Shown piece by piece: positions 31,540-43,910 of a stretch of 64,000 nucleotides of DNA (position 1 is its first letter; every line of letters starts with the position of its first letter). Source of the DNA: Bremia lactucae (Eukaryota; Oomycota; Peronosporomycetes; Peronosporales; Peronosporaceae); assembly GCF_004359215.1 (NCBI RefSeq), contig NC_090613.1, positions 1,317,382-1,381,381 on the forward strand. The letters are read 5' to 3'. Both the position numbers and the translations under genes were made by a program. The notes beneath the pieces are model-generated. The model was not told where the DNA came from, did not search any database, and worked only from the letters and a program-made list of their open reading frames with translations.

Positions 31540-32917
31540 GACACCAGCGATTTTGCAATCGACTATGCGTTAATGCAATATGACACAGATGGCGCAGAGT
31601 GCGTCGTCTGTTATCAATCACGTCAGCTTTAACCAGGTGAACGCAATTATCTATTTCATGACGTCGAACTCCTTCCCATGAATACGCACTGGCTAAGCTT
31701 AGAGTCTTAATAGACCGTTCATTGTATATACGGACCATGCGTATGAACGCATGGCCGAAACAGTCCACACCTCTCGCAAAGAATGGTGCAATTGTTCTTT
31801 TTCTTCGCGGAGTATAACTTCTCCGTGGAGTGTATATCAGGTTGATTCAACGTCGTCGCTGATGCCATTTCGCGCTGGCCGATTTTGAGCCGGCTGCGCA
31901 AATCAACTGTGAGCATAAGGCCACTGTTGCAATAATAAGTGTTCGTCGTCAACATTACTCGACGACGTTAGACGAGCTTATCAAGAAGATAAGGCTCTTA
32001 AGGGTTGATGAATTACCTTAAAAGTCCTTGCCAACAATTTTTAGAGGATTACGAGCTTATCAAGAAGATAAGGCTCTTAAGGGTTGATGAATTACCTTAA
32101 AAGTCCTTGCCAACAATTTTTAGAGGATTGCGAACGGGTCGATCCTAAACAGATCGATATACAACACGCAATGGATTATTGTATCATAGAGCCATTGCTG
32201 GCGACACACCTCGAGTTGCCATCCCTAACCATATAAATTTGCGATTACGCATCATGCATGAGTACCACGATAGACCAACAAGCGGTCATCGTGGACGTAA
32301 GAAGACTTGTCGCACTAAAAGTCGCGACTTCTACTGGCGTCCGCATGTACACAAGTGCTTGTGAAGTTTGCCAACGGGCAAATCCCAGTGCTTCATCCCG
32401 TGCTCTGTTGCAACCTTTGCCTGTTCCGGCAGAGTGTTGGCAGTCCGCATCTATGAACTTTGTCTTCGGATTCCCCGAAGACACCCACAAGATACTGGTA
32501 TTCTTGTTTGTGTTGACCGCAAGCTGGTACAACTTGCTGCCGTCCCGGAGTCAACCACAGCCAAATGCTGTGCTCGTGTCTTTATGACACGATATTTTGA
32601 CTCCATGAGTTACCCCGTGAATTAGTCCCAGATCGAGACCCTAGATTCACGGCTGAATTTGGCAAACAGTGTTTAAATTGCTTGGAACACAGTTAAAAAT
32701 ATTAACTTCTGATCATCCTGATACAGATGGTCAGACGGAGCGTGCAAACCGTATTCTTGAGGAGATACTTCGCGGATACGTCTACTGTTTTAAGAGTTGG
32801 AGCGAGTTCTTGCCGATGGTACAATTTGCCATCAACAAATCAGTGCATGCTTCTACAAAGCATACACCATTTTTCGTGAACGGGTTTCGCCACCCACATA
32901 AACCTTCCCTGTTTTAA
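31540..32917 (+). pseudogene. Family B RNase H and integrase remains
   Basis: RNase H start (VCDTSDFAIDYALMQYD) near 31530-31600. The integrase zinc-binding region near 32240-32390 contains HEYHDRPTSGHRGRKKT and then CEVCQRA. The core follows with stops at 32430-32920, with TSDHPDTDGQTERANRILEE and VQFAINKSVHASTKHTPFFV. An exact 79-bp tandem duplication (31972-32050 and 32051-32129) lies between the two domains. Confidence 0.75.
31972..32129. repeat. 79-bp perfect tandem duplication
   Basis: The unit beginning ACGAGCTTATCAAGAAGATA occurs twice head-to-tail without a mismatch (31972-32050, 32051-32129). The shift of 79 bases also changes the reading frame. It is either recent or an assembly stutter. 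Confidence 0.9.
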
Positions 32918-33530
32918 AGTAACTTTTATTTGAGAGGGGGGGGACTCACTCGAGCAAAAAAACTTTTAGCTTTTGGTCGTCACGCATTAGCCCTAAGTTT
33001 AATGCAAAGGATACCAATCTCAAGCTAAGTAACATTGAAGTAGACAACAATGCTGAGAGACTCAGCATCGAAAACAATACTATAAATAAGAATGATAATA
33101 CTCTCAAAAATAAAGAGATTTATATCTCCGCAGTGCAAGCCGGTCGCACTGAAACAATAATAAAACCGAGTCAGCAGGTTATTTCCTGCTGGCTAGAGAA
33201 GCAGAGGTCGGTTTCATACAGGATTCCATCGCTGATGCGGTCAATCGACAGAAACGGAAGTCTGACAAAAATAGAAGAGCAAACATACTTTCATTCAAAA
33301 TTAAAGACCTAGTCCTATCGTCTACGGTAAATTTACCAAAACACGTAGTGACAGATGTAGGCAGTAATTAATACCTCCCACGTCAGTCCATTTCGTGTAT
33401 TACATCGCCAAGGCAATGTATACACGATCGAGATGCCTCGTAGTATGCGTACGCATACTACGTTTTATGTTCGGCGTCTCCACCCGTACCACCAGTACGA
33501 AGCTACTTCCGATTCCGGATAACACTGGAA
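32918..33530 (+). pseudogene. Family B integrase tail, chromodomain-like
   Basis: AT-rich decayed stretch, then near 33400-33520 GNVYTIEMPRSMRTHTTFYV followed by RRLHPYHQYEATS, equivalent to the THPVFYVGRLKRY end of the other families. The first 450 bp show no clear domain. Confidence 0.5.
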
Positions 33531-35190
33531 CGGTCAAGGCATCAGCTAAAGCCTGATGGTTTCGAGCCAGAGACTTATTGTCTCGGGACAGGGTCTAATT
33601 TTCTTGAATCAGACGATCCACTCTTTTTTTCAAGGAAAAGATCTTCTCACGAGCTGTCAACAGCTTGTTTTGAAGGGACTGATGTGTCCTTTCGTTTGCC
33701 AGTTAATCAGTCGCAATCTGCGCTCAGCTTTCCAACTGGTCACGAGAAACATTATCGACCGTCACCGCTTACGCTCTATGACGGGATCGCTCGTGATCAA
33801 AGTTCTCAATTAAATAATTAAAGGTGTGATCTAAACCACGATGGTTTAACGGGCTCGCCAAACGAGGCGAACCCGATCTTTTCTCTTCGTTCACATATAT
33901 TGATAAATTGAGGTGATGAGAAGCGCTTTCTTGCTGAAGAGTTCCTTGAACCACCGTGAGGCAAAGAAGGTTCGAACGAGTTATCTCGTTCGTTGGCGGG
34001 GATAAACACCCTCGCTGATAGTTGGGCGCCTCGTTCCCAGCTGATGTTGGACGCTCCGGATCTCGTCTTGCAGTACAAGAGACCCATCCTCCTCGGCAGA
34101 AGGTCCATCAGAGATACAGCGCTTCCCGCGCTCGTAAAGAGATTGGAGGTTCTCAATCCCTTGACTTCACCCGTAAGAGATGAGAGTACTCAAATGAGGA
34201 TCTTTGAGGGAATATGCTTTCTTAGGGGCATGACCTGCAACCTTAACGCAGCATTGGCTTGATTCCCCCATAAGAGGCAAGAAATTCCTGCCTCTCTAGA
34301 CAAACTGGTAAACTTATAGCGTGCACCTACTCCGGTCCGTTTGTCGAACCGTTCACGAAAGGGTTTGGCTTGTCAAGCCAGACCTCACGGCCTATGTTTC
34401 TTACATCTTGTACAAGCCTGTCCCAGCTTGGAACAAAGGGTTGACATCCTTTGCCCGTTTGTTATTGTACCACCGATGCCGGTAAAAGGCATCGATGAAG
34501 AATTTCGTTTCATCCTCAACAGGCTTGTAAAACCTGGATGAGTCCAATAACGGAATATTAATTCGTATTGAGCCTTGGCCATACCAGACCAACGAATGAG
34601 GTTTCTCTTTTGAGCGCTGGCCATACTAGACCAACGAATGAGGTCTCTCTTAGAGGGTAACCAAGGCCTCTTTTCAGGAGCGAACCACAACGTATTGGAC
34701 CACCAGCAGCACTCTTACCTTCGCAAAAACGTAGTTCCTGGTGGCGCATACTAACGTCACCATAGTGGTCATCGCCCTCGGAGTCATCTGCTGATGACTC
34801 CCCACCAAAGAGGTCCTACGAGTCAAAGAACCTCGTCAGCACCTCTTTAATAGTCACGTTAGAACCCAAAGGCTTAACGGACTCGGCCCCGGGTGATCCG
34901 GTGGCCTTTTCAGTCGCCACTGAGTCGGACGATGCAGGTGGCTTGGACCAGTCACCTGCAATTGGTGTAGCAGGTGACTTATCACCGGCACCTACAATGT
35001 CATCAACAGATGACATACCCCAATTACCTCCAATGGGAGTAGGAGGTGACATATTCCCCGCAGTAGACGCATCAGCGTCTACTGAAACATTTGCCTTTCT
35101 GACAGCTACAGTGATCCGTGCAGCTGCCAGCTTAGGGGCCTCGCGGCCCACGCCGCATACTTCTTTGTCGCCATCTAGAATTGGTCAAAA
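33530..35190 (-). pseudogene. Antisense gene of Gypsy family B
   Basis: Minus-strand frames in order: 35151-34816 (two repeats of an SPPTPIGGNW / SPATPIAGDW unit), 34749-34558 (two copies of RETSFVGLVWP), 34690-34385, 34156-33818, 33954-33769, and finally a coil near 33760-33560 (NKLLTAREKIFSLKKRVDRL). Frames are broken, but the order and position match the antisense genes of families A and C, including a coiled coil close to the end of pol. A second copy is at 36480-40860. The function is unknown. Confidence 0.5.
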
Positions 35191-35329
35191 TCAAAAATGC
35201 AAATAAAATCGGTATTTGATTAATCTGTATGTTGATTAAAGCCAATAATGCTAATTTAGAAAATGACTTAATAATCTTTCTTGTCACTCTACATCAATCA
35301 CTTTAGTGACTGCTGGTCAAGCGGGGGGA

Positions 35330-35812
35330 TGTAACGGGGTGTCCAGTTACATAATATTTTTCTCCTTTGATAGGAATAAGCAAATAAGTATAATATTTTT
35401 TTCTTTATTAATTTTGAGTTAAAGAGTTCCAGTAATACCAAATTTGATATTATTGATGCAATAAGACATTAGCTCTATTGATAGGTTGATTTAAGTCTAA
35501 ATTTACTCTGCCAATCGTTTCAAGACACGATTGTGCGGTGCGCAAGGAGGCGCTATACTTAGTTAGATATTAGCATAATAAGTTCAGTAGTTGATAGAAG
35601 ATCGTTACGTAGAAAACTAATAAAATTAATACAGTTTTACTTTTTCCGCGAATTTAATCCATTAAATCACCTTTGATAGCTAACGACACTTAGCTACCTA
35701 GAAACCTTCATCTGTACTCTTGTGTACGTGAGTTTCGAGGCACCCTACCTACTCTGTATCAGTGTAAGGTTAACTAGTACACACCAGTACGGATGAAATG
35801 TGCCCCGTTACA
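35330..35812 (+). repeat. LTR of Gypsy family B
   Basis: Bounded by TGTAACGGGG and CCCCGTTACA, a perfect 10-bp terminal inverted repeat, and preceded by the purine tract GCGGGGGGA. Length 483 bp. The same LTR reappears at 38037-38519 as part of the gap-linked duplication. Part of its right end matches 30129-30232. Confidence 0.8.
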
Positions 35813-36479
35813 CAAGAGGTGCACCGTTACAACTTCAGCCTAAAATATGATTTCGTACATTTGAGTTTCTATCGCCCCCCAAGACAAGAAGTCGGAGGTC
35901 CAGAATCAATTCGATATTATAAAACATGACTGCTTCGACTATTAAGGCAAAACGGACGACCTTATGCAAGTTTTCCTATATTTGCAGACAGTAGAAGCTC
36001 ATAATCTTGCCTTTTTTGATACCAAAATATAACATTTTTGTTTGTTGCTTATAAATTACTGGGAATGGATGATCATACACGGCTTAGGAGCGGCTGCGTT
36101 ACATTAAACCACTTTTTAAAGCTAATTGACTTCTAACGTTTGTTTAAGTAAGAGGCTTTTACTTACGGCTGTAAAGATATTAATTTGATGTTTCAATATA
36201 AAATGCCGAGTGGCCGATACGCATTATGTTACACCTGCAATTGGCTAATTCATACTATGCTTCAGCTACCATTGGCTAATACAAATTATATTTCGGCTTT
36301 GATTGGCGAATAAAGATCATGTTGCCACTGTACGTTAATGCCGGAATTTCCACAGTGTTCCTTGCCTGTATAAAGGATGCTTTTTAGCTCCTTTATACAG
36401 TATCAATTCAATCACTCCTCCAACGTTTACATCAAACTTAGTAAAGTCAATTGCTACCTACAATACTTCAATGTGCAAC
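35813..36479. other. Intergenic or decayed element sequence with a hairpin
   Basis: No gene seen. Three spaced, similar words (ATTGGCTAATTCATAC, ATTGGCTAATACAAAT, ATTGGCGAATAAAGAT) occur near 36241-36315. A 12-bp inverted repeat CTGTATAAAGGA / TCCTTTATACAG lies near 36366-36400. The stretch is repeated at +2707. Confidence 0.4.
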
Positions 36480-39400
36480 CCAGACAAACAAATATACGAT
36501 CAAGCTGCCTCCTAGGATGCGTGCGCATCCTACGTTAAAGTTGGACGGGTGTCAGTACGGGGCTCATCGTACCGGCATGGTCAAAGACAATCGCTAAAGA
36601 CTAATAGCCCCGGATCAAAACCTAATAATCTCGGGAGAAAGTCTGGTAGTCACGAACCAATCGATGTATTTATCCTTCCAGTATGCTCGGTTTTGCAAAT
36701 GTTTGCGACCAACACTGTCGACCGGGGTACTTACTCGGACGACGGATCGTTCATGAACATCGTCCCGTAAATATCGGAGGACTTGATTCAAGTCTCGATT
36801 ATGACTCGGGTTTGACATATGAGGCGACGGAATCTCTCTCTCCCTACACATCCTTGACGGATTCGAATAATGAAAAGCTTTTTTCTTAGTGAGATGATTC
36901 TTAAATTACCGTGAGGTGAAGGGCGTTCGAACAAGTTACCTCGTTCGTTGGCGAGGGTATCCACTCTCGTATGATAGCCGGGAATCTCGTTTCCAACAAA
37001 TGATGGATGCCCCGGGTTGCCCCGGGTTTCTTCAACAGTACGGCGAGATTTACCCTCTTCATTAGATGGTCCATCAGAGCACGTGCGTTTCCCGCGCTCG
37101 TTAAGAGACTGGATGTTCTAAATTGCCAAGCGCATCTCAGAAAAGAGATGCGCGTCCTTCAATGAGTGCCTTAAGGAGTAGGCCTTCTAAGGGGCATGGA
37201 CTGCACCCGTAAAGCAGCAGGGACATGAGATCCCACGAGAGGCAAGGCAAGCCTGTCTCTGGACAAATGGTGCAGCTTGTAGTGTGCACCGACTACAATC
37301 AGCACAATCTGCATCCTGTTTTTCAAGCCAGGCCTCGCGGCTTAGGCTTTAGAGATTCCTCCGAATGCTTCCCAAGCTTGAAACAAGGGAGTTGCTTCCT
37401 TTACAAGTACCATTGTTGCTGAAAAAGTAATCAGTGAAGAATTCGATTTCGTCCTAATCAGACTCGTGAAGCCTGGATGAGTAAAATAGATCGGAATTCT
37501 GTAGCGTTCGTTTGTCATTCCAGACCAACCAATCATGTTGCGGTAGAGGGCAAACATATATTTTTACTGGAGCGAATTGCGGTGCCTCTTCCGTTGGTTA
37601 AGGTTAACGTTTATGCTAACTTTACTNTGAGTCGGACGATGCAGGTGGCTTGGACCAGTCACCTGCAATTGGTGTAGCAGGTGACTTATCACCGGCACCT
37701 ACAATGTCATCAACAGATGACATACCCCAATTACCTCCAATGGGAGTAGGAGGTGACATATTCCCCGCAGTAGACGCATCAGCGTCTACTGAAACATTTG
37801 CCTTTCTGACGGCTACAGTGATCCGTGCAGCTGCCAGCTTAGGGGCCTCGCGGCCCACGCCGCATACTTCTTTGTCGCCATCTAGAATTGGTCAAAATCA
37901 AAAATGCAAATAAAATCGGTATTTGATTAATCTGTATGTTGATTAAAGCCAATAATGCTAATTTAGAAAATGACTTAATAATCTTTCTTGTCACTCTACA
38001 TCAATCACTTTAGTGACTGCTGGTCAAGCGGGGGGATGTAACGGGGTGTCCAGTTACATAATATTTTTCTCCTTTGATAGGAATAAGCAAATAAGTATAA
38101 TATTTTTTTCTTTATTAATTTTGAGTTAAAGAGTTCCAGTAATACCAAATTTGATATTATTGATGCAATAAGACATTAGCTCTATTGATAGGTTGATTTA
38201 AGTCTAAATTTACTCTGCCAATCGTTTCAAGACACGATTGTGCGGTGCGCAAGGAGGCGCTATACTTAGTTAGATATTAGCATAATAAGTTCAGTAGTTG
38301 ATAGAAGATCGTTACGTAGAAAACTAATAAAATTAATACAGTTTTACTTTTTCCGCGAATTTAATCCATTAAATCACCTTTGATAGCTAACGACACTTAG
38401 CTACCTAGAAACCTTCATCTGTACTCTTGTGTACGTGAGTTTCGAGGCACCCTACCTACTCTGTATCAGTGTAAGGTTAACTAGTACACACCAGTACGGA
38501 TGAAATGTGCCCCGTTACACAAGAGGTGCACCGTTACAACTTCAGCCTAAAATATGATTTCGTACATTTGAGTTTCTATCGCCCCCCAAGACAAGAAGTC
38601 GGAGGTCCAGAATCAATTCGATATTATAAAACATGACTGCTTCGACTATTAAGGCAAAACGGACGACCTTATGCAAGTTTTCCTATATTTGCAGACAGTA
38701 GAAGCTCATAATCTTGCCTTTTTTGATACCAAAATATAACATTTTTGTTTGTTGCTTATAAATTACTGGGAATGGATGATCATACACGGCTTAGGAGCGG
38801 CTGCGTTACATTAAACCACTTTTTAAAGCTAATTGACTTCTAACGTTTGTTTAAGTAAGAGGCTTTTACTTACGGCTGTAAAGATATTAATTTGATGTTT
38901 CAATATAAAATGCCGAGTGGCCGATACGCATTATGTTACACCTGCAATTGGCTAATTCATACTATGCTTCAGCTACCATTGGCTAATACAAATTATATTT
39001 CGGCTTTGATTGGCGAATAAAGATCATGTTGCCACTGTACGTTAATGCCGGAATTTCCACAGTGTTCCTTGCCTGTATAAAGGATGCTTTTTAGCTCCTT
39101 TATACAGTATCAATTCAATCACTCCTCCAACGTTTACATCAAACTTAGTAAAGTCAATTGCTACCTACAATACTTCAATGTGCAACCCAGACAAACAAAT
39201 ATACGATCAAGCTGCCTCCTAGGATGCGTGCGCATCCTACGTTAAAGTTGGACGGGTGTCAGTACGGGGCTCATCGTACCGGCATGGTCAAAGACAATCG
39301 CTAAAGACTAATAGCCCCGGATCAAAACCTAATAATCTCGGGAGAAAGTCTGGTAGTCACGAACCAATCGATGTATTTATCCTTCCAGTATGCTCGGTTT

Positions 39401-40860
39401 TGCAAATGTTTGCGACCAACACTGTCGACCGGGGTACTTACTCGGACGACGGATCGTTCATGAACATCGTCCCGTAAATATCGGAGGACTTGATTCAAGT
39501 CTCGATTATGACTCGGGTTTGACATATGAGGCGACGGAATCTCTCTCTCCCTACACATCCTTGACGGATTCGAATAATGAAAAGCTTTTTTCTTAGTGAG
39601 ATGATTCTTAAATTACCGTGAGGTGAAGGGCGTTCGAACAAGTTACCTCGTTCGTTGGCGAGGGTATCCACTCTCGTATGATAGCCGGGAATCTCGTTTA
39701 CAACAAATGATGGATGCCCCGGGTTGCCCCGGGTTTCTTCAACAGTACGGCGAGATTTACCCTCTTCATTAGATGGTCCATCAGAGCACGTGCGTTTCCC
39801 GCGCTCGTTAAGAGACTGGATGTTCTAAATTGCCAAGCGCATCTCAGAAAAGAGATGCGCGTCCTTCAATGAGTGCCTTAAGGAGTAGGCCTTCTAAGGG
39901 GCATGGACTGCACCCGTAAAGCAGCAGGGACATGAGATCCCACGAGAGGCAAGGCAAGCCTGTCTCTGGACAAATGGTGCAGCTTGTAGTGTGCACCGAC
40001 TACAATCAGCACAATCTGCATCCTGTTTTTCAAGCCAGGCCTCGCGGCTTAGGCTTTAGAGATTCCTCCGAATGCTTCCCAAGCTTGAAACAAGGGAGTT
40101 GCTTCCTTTACAAGTACCATTGTTGCTGAAAAAGTAATCAGTGAAGAATTCGATTTCGTCCTAATCAGACTCGTGAAGCCTGGATGAGTAAAATAGATCG
40201 GAATTCTGTAGCGTTCGTTTGTCATTCCAGACCAACCAATCATGTTGCGGTAGAGGGCAAACATATATTTTTACTGGAGCGAATTGCGGTGCCTCTTCCG
40301 TTGGTTAAGGTTAACGTTTATGCTAACTTTACTTTCGAAAAGATCCTTAAGATCACTCCGTCCCTTGTGATGCATGCTAGCACCACCAGAAGCATGCCTA
40401 CCAAAGTGACCCTTACGATCGCTTCGTTCCTGGTGATGCATTTTGGCAGCAACAGAGTTATCGTCGTCCGGGGAGTCATCACATGATGACTCTACGCCAT
40501 AACAATTGACAAATTAAATAAGGTCGCGATAGCCTCTTTGGTTATCCTTTCAGAACTGCTGGGTTTGACGGAATCGCCGAGGCGAACTGGAAGCCTTGAA
40601 GCTATCACCGAGCCGGTCGACGACGTCGACTCGTACCAGTCACCTCCAATCGAAGTTGAAGGTGAACCTCTCTTCGCAGTAGACATTCATGCGACTACTG
40701 CGAAAATATTTGTATCACTTGCAACTATACAATAGTCGTATAGCTGCCAGCTTTGCGGCCTCACAGGTCACGCGCACGGGTTCCGATACCATGTGCCATT
40801 GAAAGTTGAAATTGATATAAAGTAAACAAATGCTAATCTACAGAGAGATCCACAATACTT
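36480..40860 (-). pseudogene. Second copy of the family B antisense gene (split by the artefactual duplication)
   Basis: After removing one copy of the duplication, 36480-37626 continues at 40334. The plus strand repeats landmarks of 33430-35160: the (C/T)GTACGNATACTACG-type inverted word, the region parallel to 34000-34500, the single FVGLVWP-like segment near 37520 (two copies in the first element) and the Ser/Pro/Thr repeat near 40500-40690 (minus strand SPSTSIGGDW). Frames are broken. Confidence 0.45.
37627..37627. other. Assembly gap (single N)
   Basis: One N between two identical 2706-bp stretches, used as a join between contigs. Confidence 0.95.
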
Positions 40861-41480
40861 TTCTCTGTCACTTACAATCAATCACAAAAGTGTATGTAAT
40901 TATAGAGGTGATAAAATGAGTACATATATTTCTTAAAAGAAAAATAATAAACATCATTTCTTATGTGAGAAAACAAAAAAAGGAAGACAAATGAGTTTGT
41001 TTTATTATTTTGACTTAACAATTCCATTATTACTAGATGTAATAATATTGAAGCAACAAGACATTAGTTCTGGTAATTGATTGATTAAAGATTAAATTAA
41101 TCCCGCCAATCCTTACATGACATCATAAGGTGGTGCGCAAGGAGGCTATATATAGTCAGTTACTACCTTCTCAATCCACCGCCAGCTGGAATACACTTGG
41201 CGCGTCATCTGGTAGCAAAATCCTAAATGTGCGTCGTCAAACACTTGCGAATAATTTAACATTAGGTATATTCGTTTTATTGCTCAGCGATCGTTCTAGT
41301 TTCGAGATTCATGACCTTTCAAGACAGCCAAACGCTCTATTCACCGTGCATAACAGCAATAAGTATTATCCATAGCGTAAAGGAAAAATAATGGAAAATT
41401 ATCAGCTAACGACGCTTTCTCCTGGACATTAAGCAGACATAACTGCATTGTTGCTGAGGATTATAACATTAAGCAGACAT
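40861..41480 (+). repeat. Diverged family B LTR-like sequence
   Basis: Shares the GTGCGCAAGGAGG(CG)CTATA segment (41132 here, 35540 in the intact LTR) and the AT-rich left part. No clean ends. It ends in a 40-bp tandem repeat (41427-41506, unit starting CATTAAGCAGACATAACTGC). No gene seen up to 41700. Confidence 0.5.
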
Positions 41481-41699
41481 AACTGCAATGTTGCTGAAGT
41501 TTATAATGTACGCAACATTCAGTGGCACGTTGGTGTCAGAATTAGCTGTAGAAAGTAGAAATATATCACACGTATCCTTGTTTGGCACTAATGCAATTTA
41601 GCTGCTGCCAATCGAAAATAACTCCGCATACTTCTTAACAGCGATTGAGTTAATTGTGTGCTTGGATGAATTCGTGATTTGGATCAGTACCATCGTGCT

Positions 41700-42515
41700 A
41701 TACTTTCTATCAACGCTCAGCTTGGCGAATCAGTAAATGGTCTTCAAACAACGACAAGACGGATTCTAATATTCGCAAGTCGAACTCGCCAATCGCTTCA
41801 TCACCGTATTGCATTCCATTGCAGCCTTCGCATCGTTGCTCTCTGCCCAGCCGCATCAGCCGAGGCCCATTCGGATGGAACCGCTCAAGTTCGATGGACC
41901 TCCGGCGCACACGATTGTCCACTGGCTGTTAGCCGTGGAGCAATGCGGTGCCGCGCAGCTCATCGAGGACGACAGCCGGATGGTCTCGTACGCCATTCGC
42001 ACCTGCGCGGTATAGCCTCAGAGTAGGCTTACTCGGCGCTTATGGCGGACGTTAAGGCGTTCCCTACATGTGCGATCTTGAAGACAAACATTTGTGCCAT
42101 GTACCAGCCGCGGAACAGCGAAGTGTTGCGTCAGGCGCTTTTTTAAAGCGCAGAAGATGCGCTTGCTGTCGGCATCCGTTACCGAAGGTCCGATTCCGGA
42201 GCACATTAAGGTGCCCACGTTTACGAACGGACTACGGCACGGCCCATCGCGACATTTCCGTTTTAGAAGGTGCCGTCGACAATGGAAGAGGCAATTCGAA
42301 TTGCCTTAGTTAAGGAGCAACTCTACAACAATGCCTCGGCGACAGCTTGGTATAAGCCGTCGGCCGGGAGGACAGATGCCACTCCCATGGAGTTGGGCAA
42401 TGCAGACGTTGTCTGCTGTAAGTGCGGCAAGCGCGGCGATATGATAGCTCGCTGCTATGCCAGGGTCCCAACTGTGGCAAAGATGCCCGGTAATGTTGCA
42501 GTGTACAATTATTGA
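41700..42515 (+). pseudogene. Family A-type gag fragment
   Basis: Matches 21460-22110: PIRMEPLKFDGPPAHTIVHW, then LLAVEQCGAAQLIEDDSRM, a frameshift, EGPIPEHIKVPTFTNGLRHG, and the knuckle CKCGKRGDMIARCYARVP. Here the fourth Cys ligand is kept but the His is replaced by Asp. There are no LTRs around it. Confidence 0.75.
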
Positions 42516-42949
42516 ACGCATGCACAATCCGTCATCCTCTCTTGCTTGACGCACATAGAAAGTCGGATAATGTGCGGAGGTATCCCTCACATGGCTCGCT
42601 GCTAAGCGATGGGCAACGAATTTGTCGATCACTAAAACTTGACATGAGGCAATGGCCACTGCTTCATGGCACAGTATTTCGACCTAAGATCAGGTCGATC
42701 ATGAAAAATTTGAACTTAATGTCAAAACCCAAGGAAAAACAAACACAGCTTCTAAATCAAAAATAATAAAAAGGATAGCAACTAAATAAAATTTTACATC
42801 AAAAATTTTTCTAGCGTCATCATAATTTACTGGGACTTCTATTTAATGCGTAAACATCTCCTTTTAATCTTTTGTGTCGAGGTCCTTCATCCTTAGGCAA
42901 TTTACTCGGTACTGGTTCGGGAAAACATTCTTTAATCGATTAAATCCTG
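42516..42949. other. AT-rich intergenic, no gene seen
   Basis: Short chance frames only. It separates a plus-strand gag fragment of family A from a minus-strand family B fragment. Confidence 0.5.
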
Positions 42950-43910
42950 TATAAATGGTTTTTCTACAAGGACTCCCAGGATTGGGACGTCTACGGTCAA
43001 TCCGAGTCTCTTCAGCGAGTACGCTTTCGTCCATCGATGAGCTACTGAGAAATTTTTGTTCTCAGGAAATAGTAATGCCACCGAATATCGGCCACGTACT
43101 CATTATCTATGACAAGTACGCAGATCTGCTTGATTTTGCCCCGACGCAGGTCAGGCAAGAACCATTTCGGTTTTAGCGTTGCTGATTGAGCTATCTCCAA
43201 ATTAAATTTTGGAGGTGCTATTAGATCGAGTGTATATGCGCCTGCACTTAATCTGTCGTTTACTTAGACATTCACTGTCTCACTTTCATAATTGAAACTT
43301 ATTTTCAGAGATTCCTGGGAGCCTTTGACAGCTAATTATTGGGGACTAATTCCCGCAGAATCTTGAGGATATATTCCCTCAAGTTTGATTTGGGAAGTGT
43401 TCTCCCCAACTGCCTCTAGCTGTGGTTGCGCAACTACAGCGAGGTCCTTTACGATTAACTACAGTCGATGTAGGACTTTCGCACGGTCTTTTTGTACAGG
43501 CGATTCAAATACTTACGGATGTTGCTTTCTCAGCAAGCACCCTCGTTTCGTACCACTCAACTTATTCGGGTGGTTGAACTTCGACGCTAACTGTGCTTGA
43601 GCACAATCGTCTTTAACTATGTCAACGTCGTGAGGGTGGACCTTGGACGCTGCATGTGCTTGTGTCGTACTAACGACCGATCCACAAATTAGGTCACCCC
43701 ACTCACTCAAAAGACATTCACACACTTGTGGATACTCTAAGACGTTTGTCGGATGGCTACCTGATGAATGAGAGGTAGGCATCATCACGGCTTGATTCTG
43801 CCAGTTTGTGTATGGCGTTCTTTCTGAGTTACGTTATTTTAGAATGACATCAAATTTGCCATTCAAATCCAACACAATGAAATCGTCATCGTACTATTTT
43901 ACCCTTTAAC
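42950..43910 (-). mobile_element. Family B Gypsy fragment, reversed
   Basis: The complement of 42950-43270 matches 31010-31280, and the complement of 43513-43800 matches 30430-30740, including the 91-codon frame 43788-43513. Together they are the leader and start of pol of a family B copy lying in the opposite orientation. Confidence 0.75.

Larger units (their letters stand above)
30129..35812 (+). mobile_element. Ty3/Gypsy LTR retrotransposon, family B, copy 1 (degenerate)
   Basis: Starts with the last part of a family B LTR fused to the family A LTR. Then come a gag-like frame, fragments of reverse transcriptase, RNase H and integrase, a chromodomain-like tail, an antisense gene and a 3' LTR (35330-35812). 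The element is more decayed than family A: pol has many stops and a 79-bp tandem duplication. Confidence 0.8.
34921..40333. repeat. 2706-bp duplication around a single N (probable unmerged contig overlap)
   Basis: 34921-37626 is repeated as 37628-40333 with only about two base differences (for example near 35106/37813 and 36997/39704). The first copy ends at the single N at 37627 and the second begins immediately after it. The real locus probably has one copy, so all frames listed at 36549-37677 and 39256-40486 are the same sequence seen twice. Confidence 0.85.

Noticed and set aside
36549..36889. Overlapping frames 36549-36770, 36615-36851 and 36683-36889 as separate genes
   Set aside because: They are overlapping frames in decayed family B sequence and reappear at +2707 only because of the duplicated contig end.
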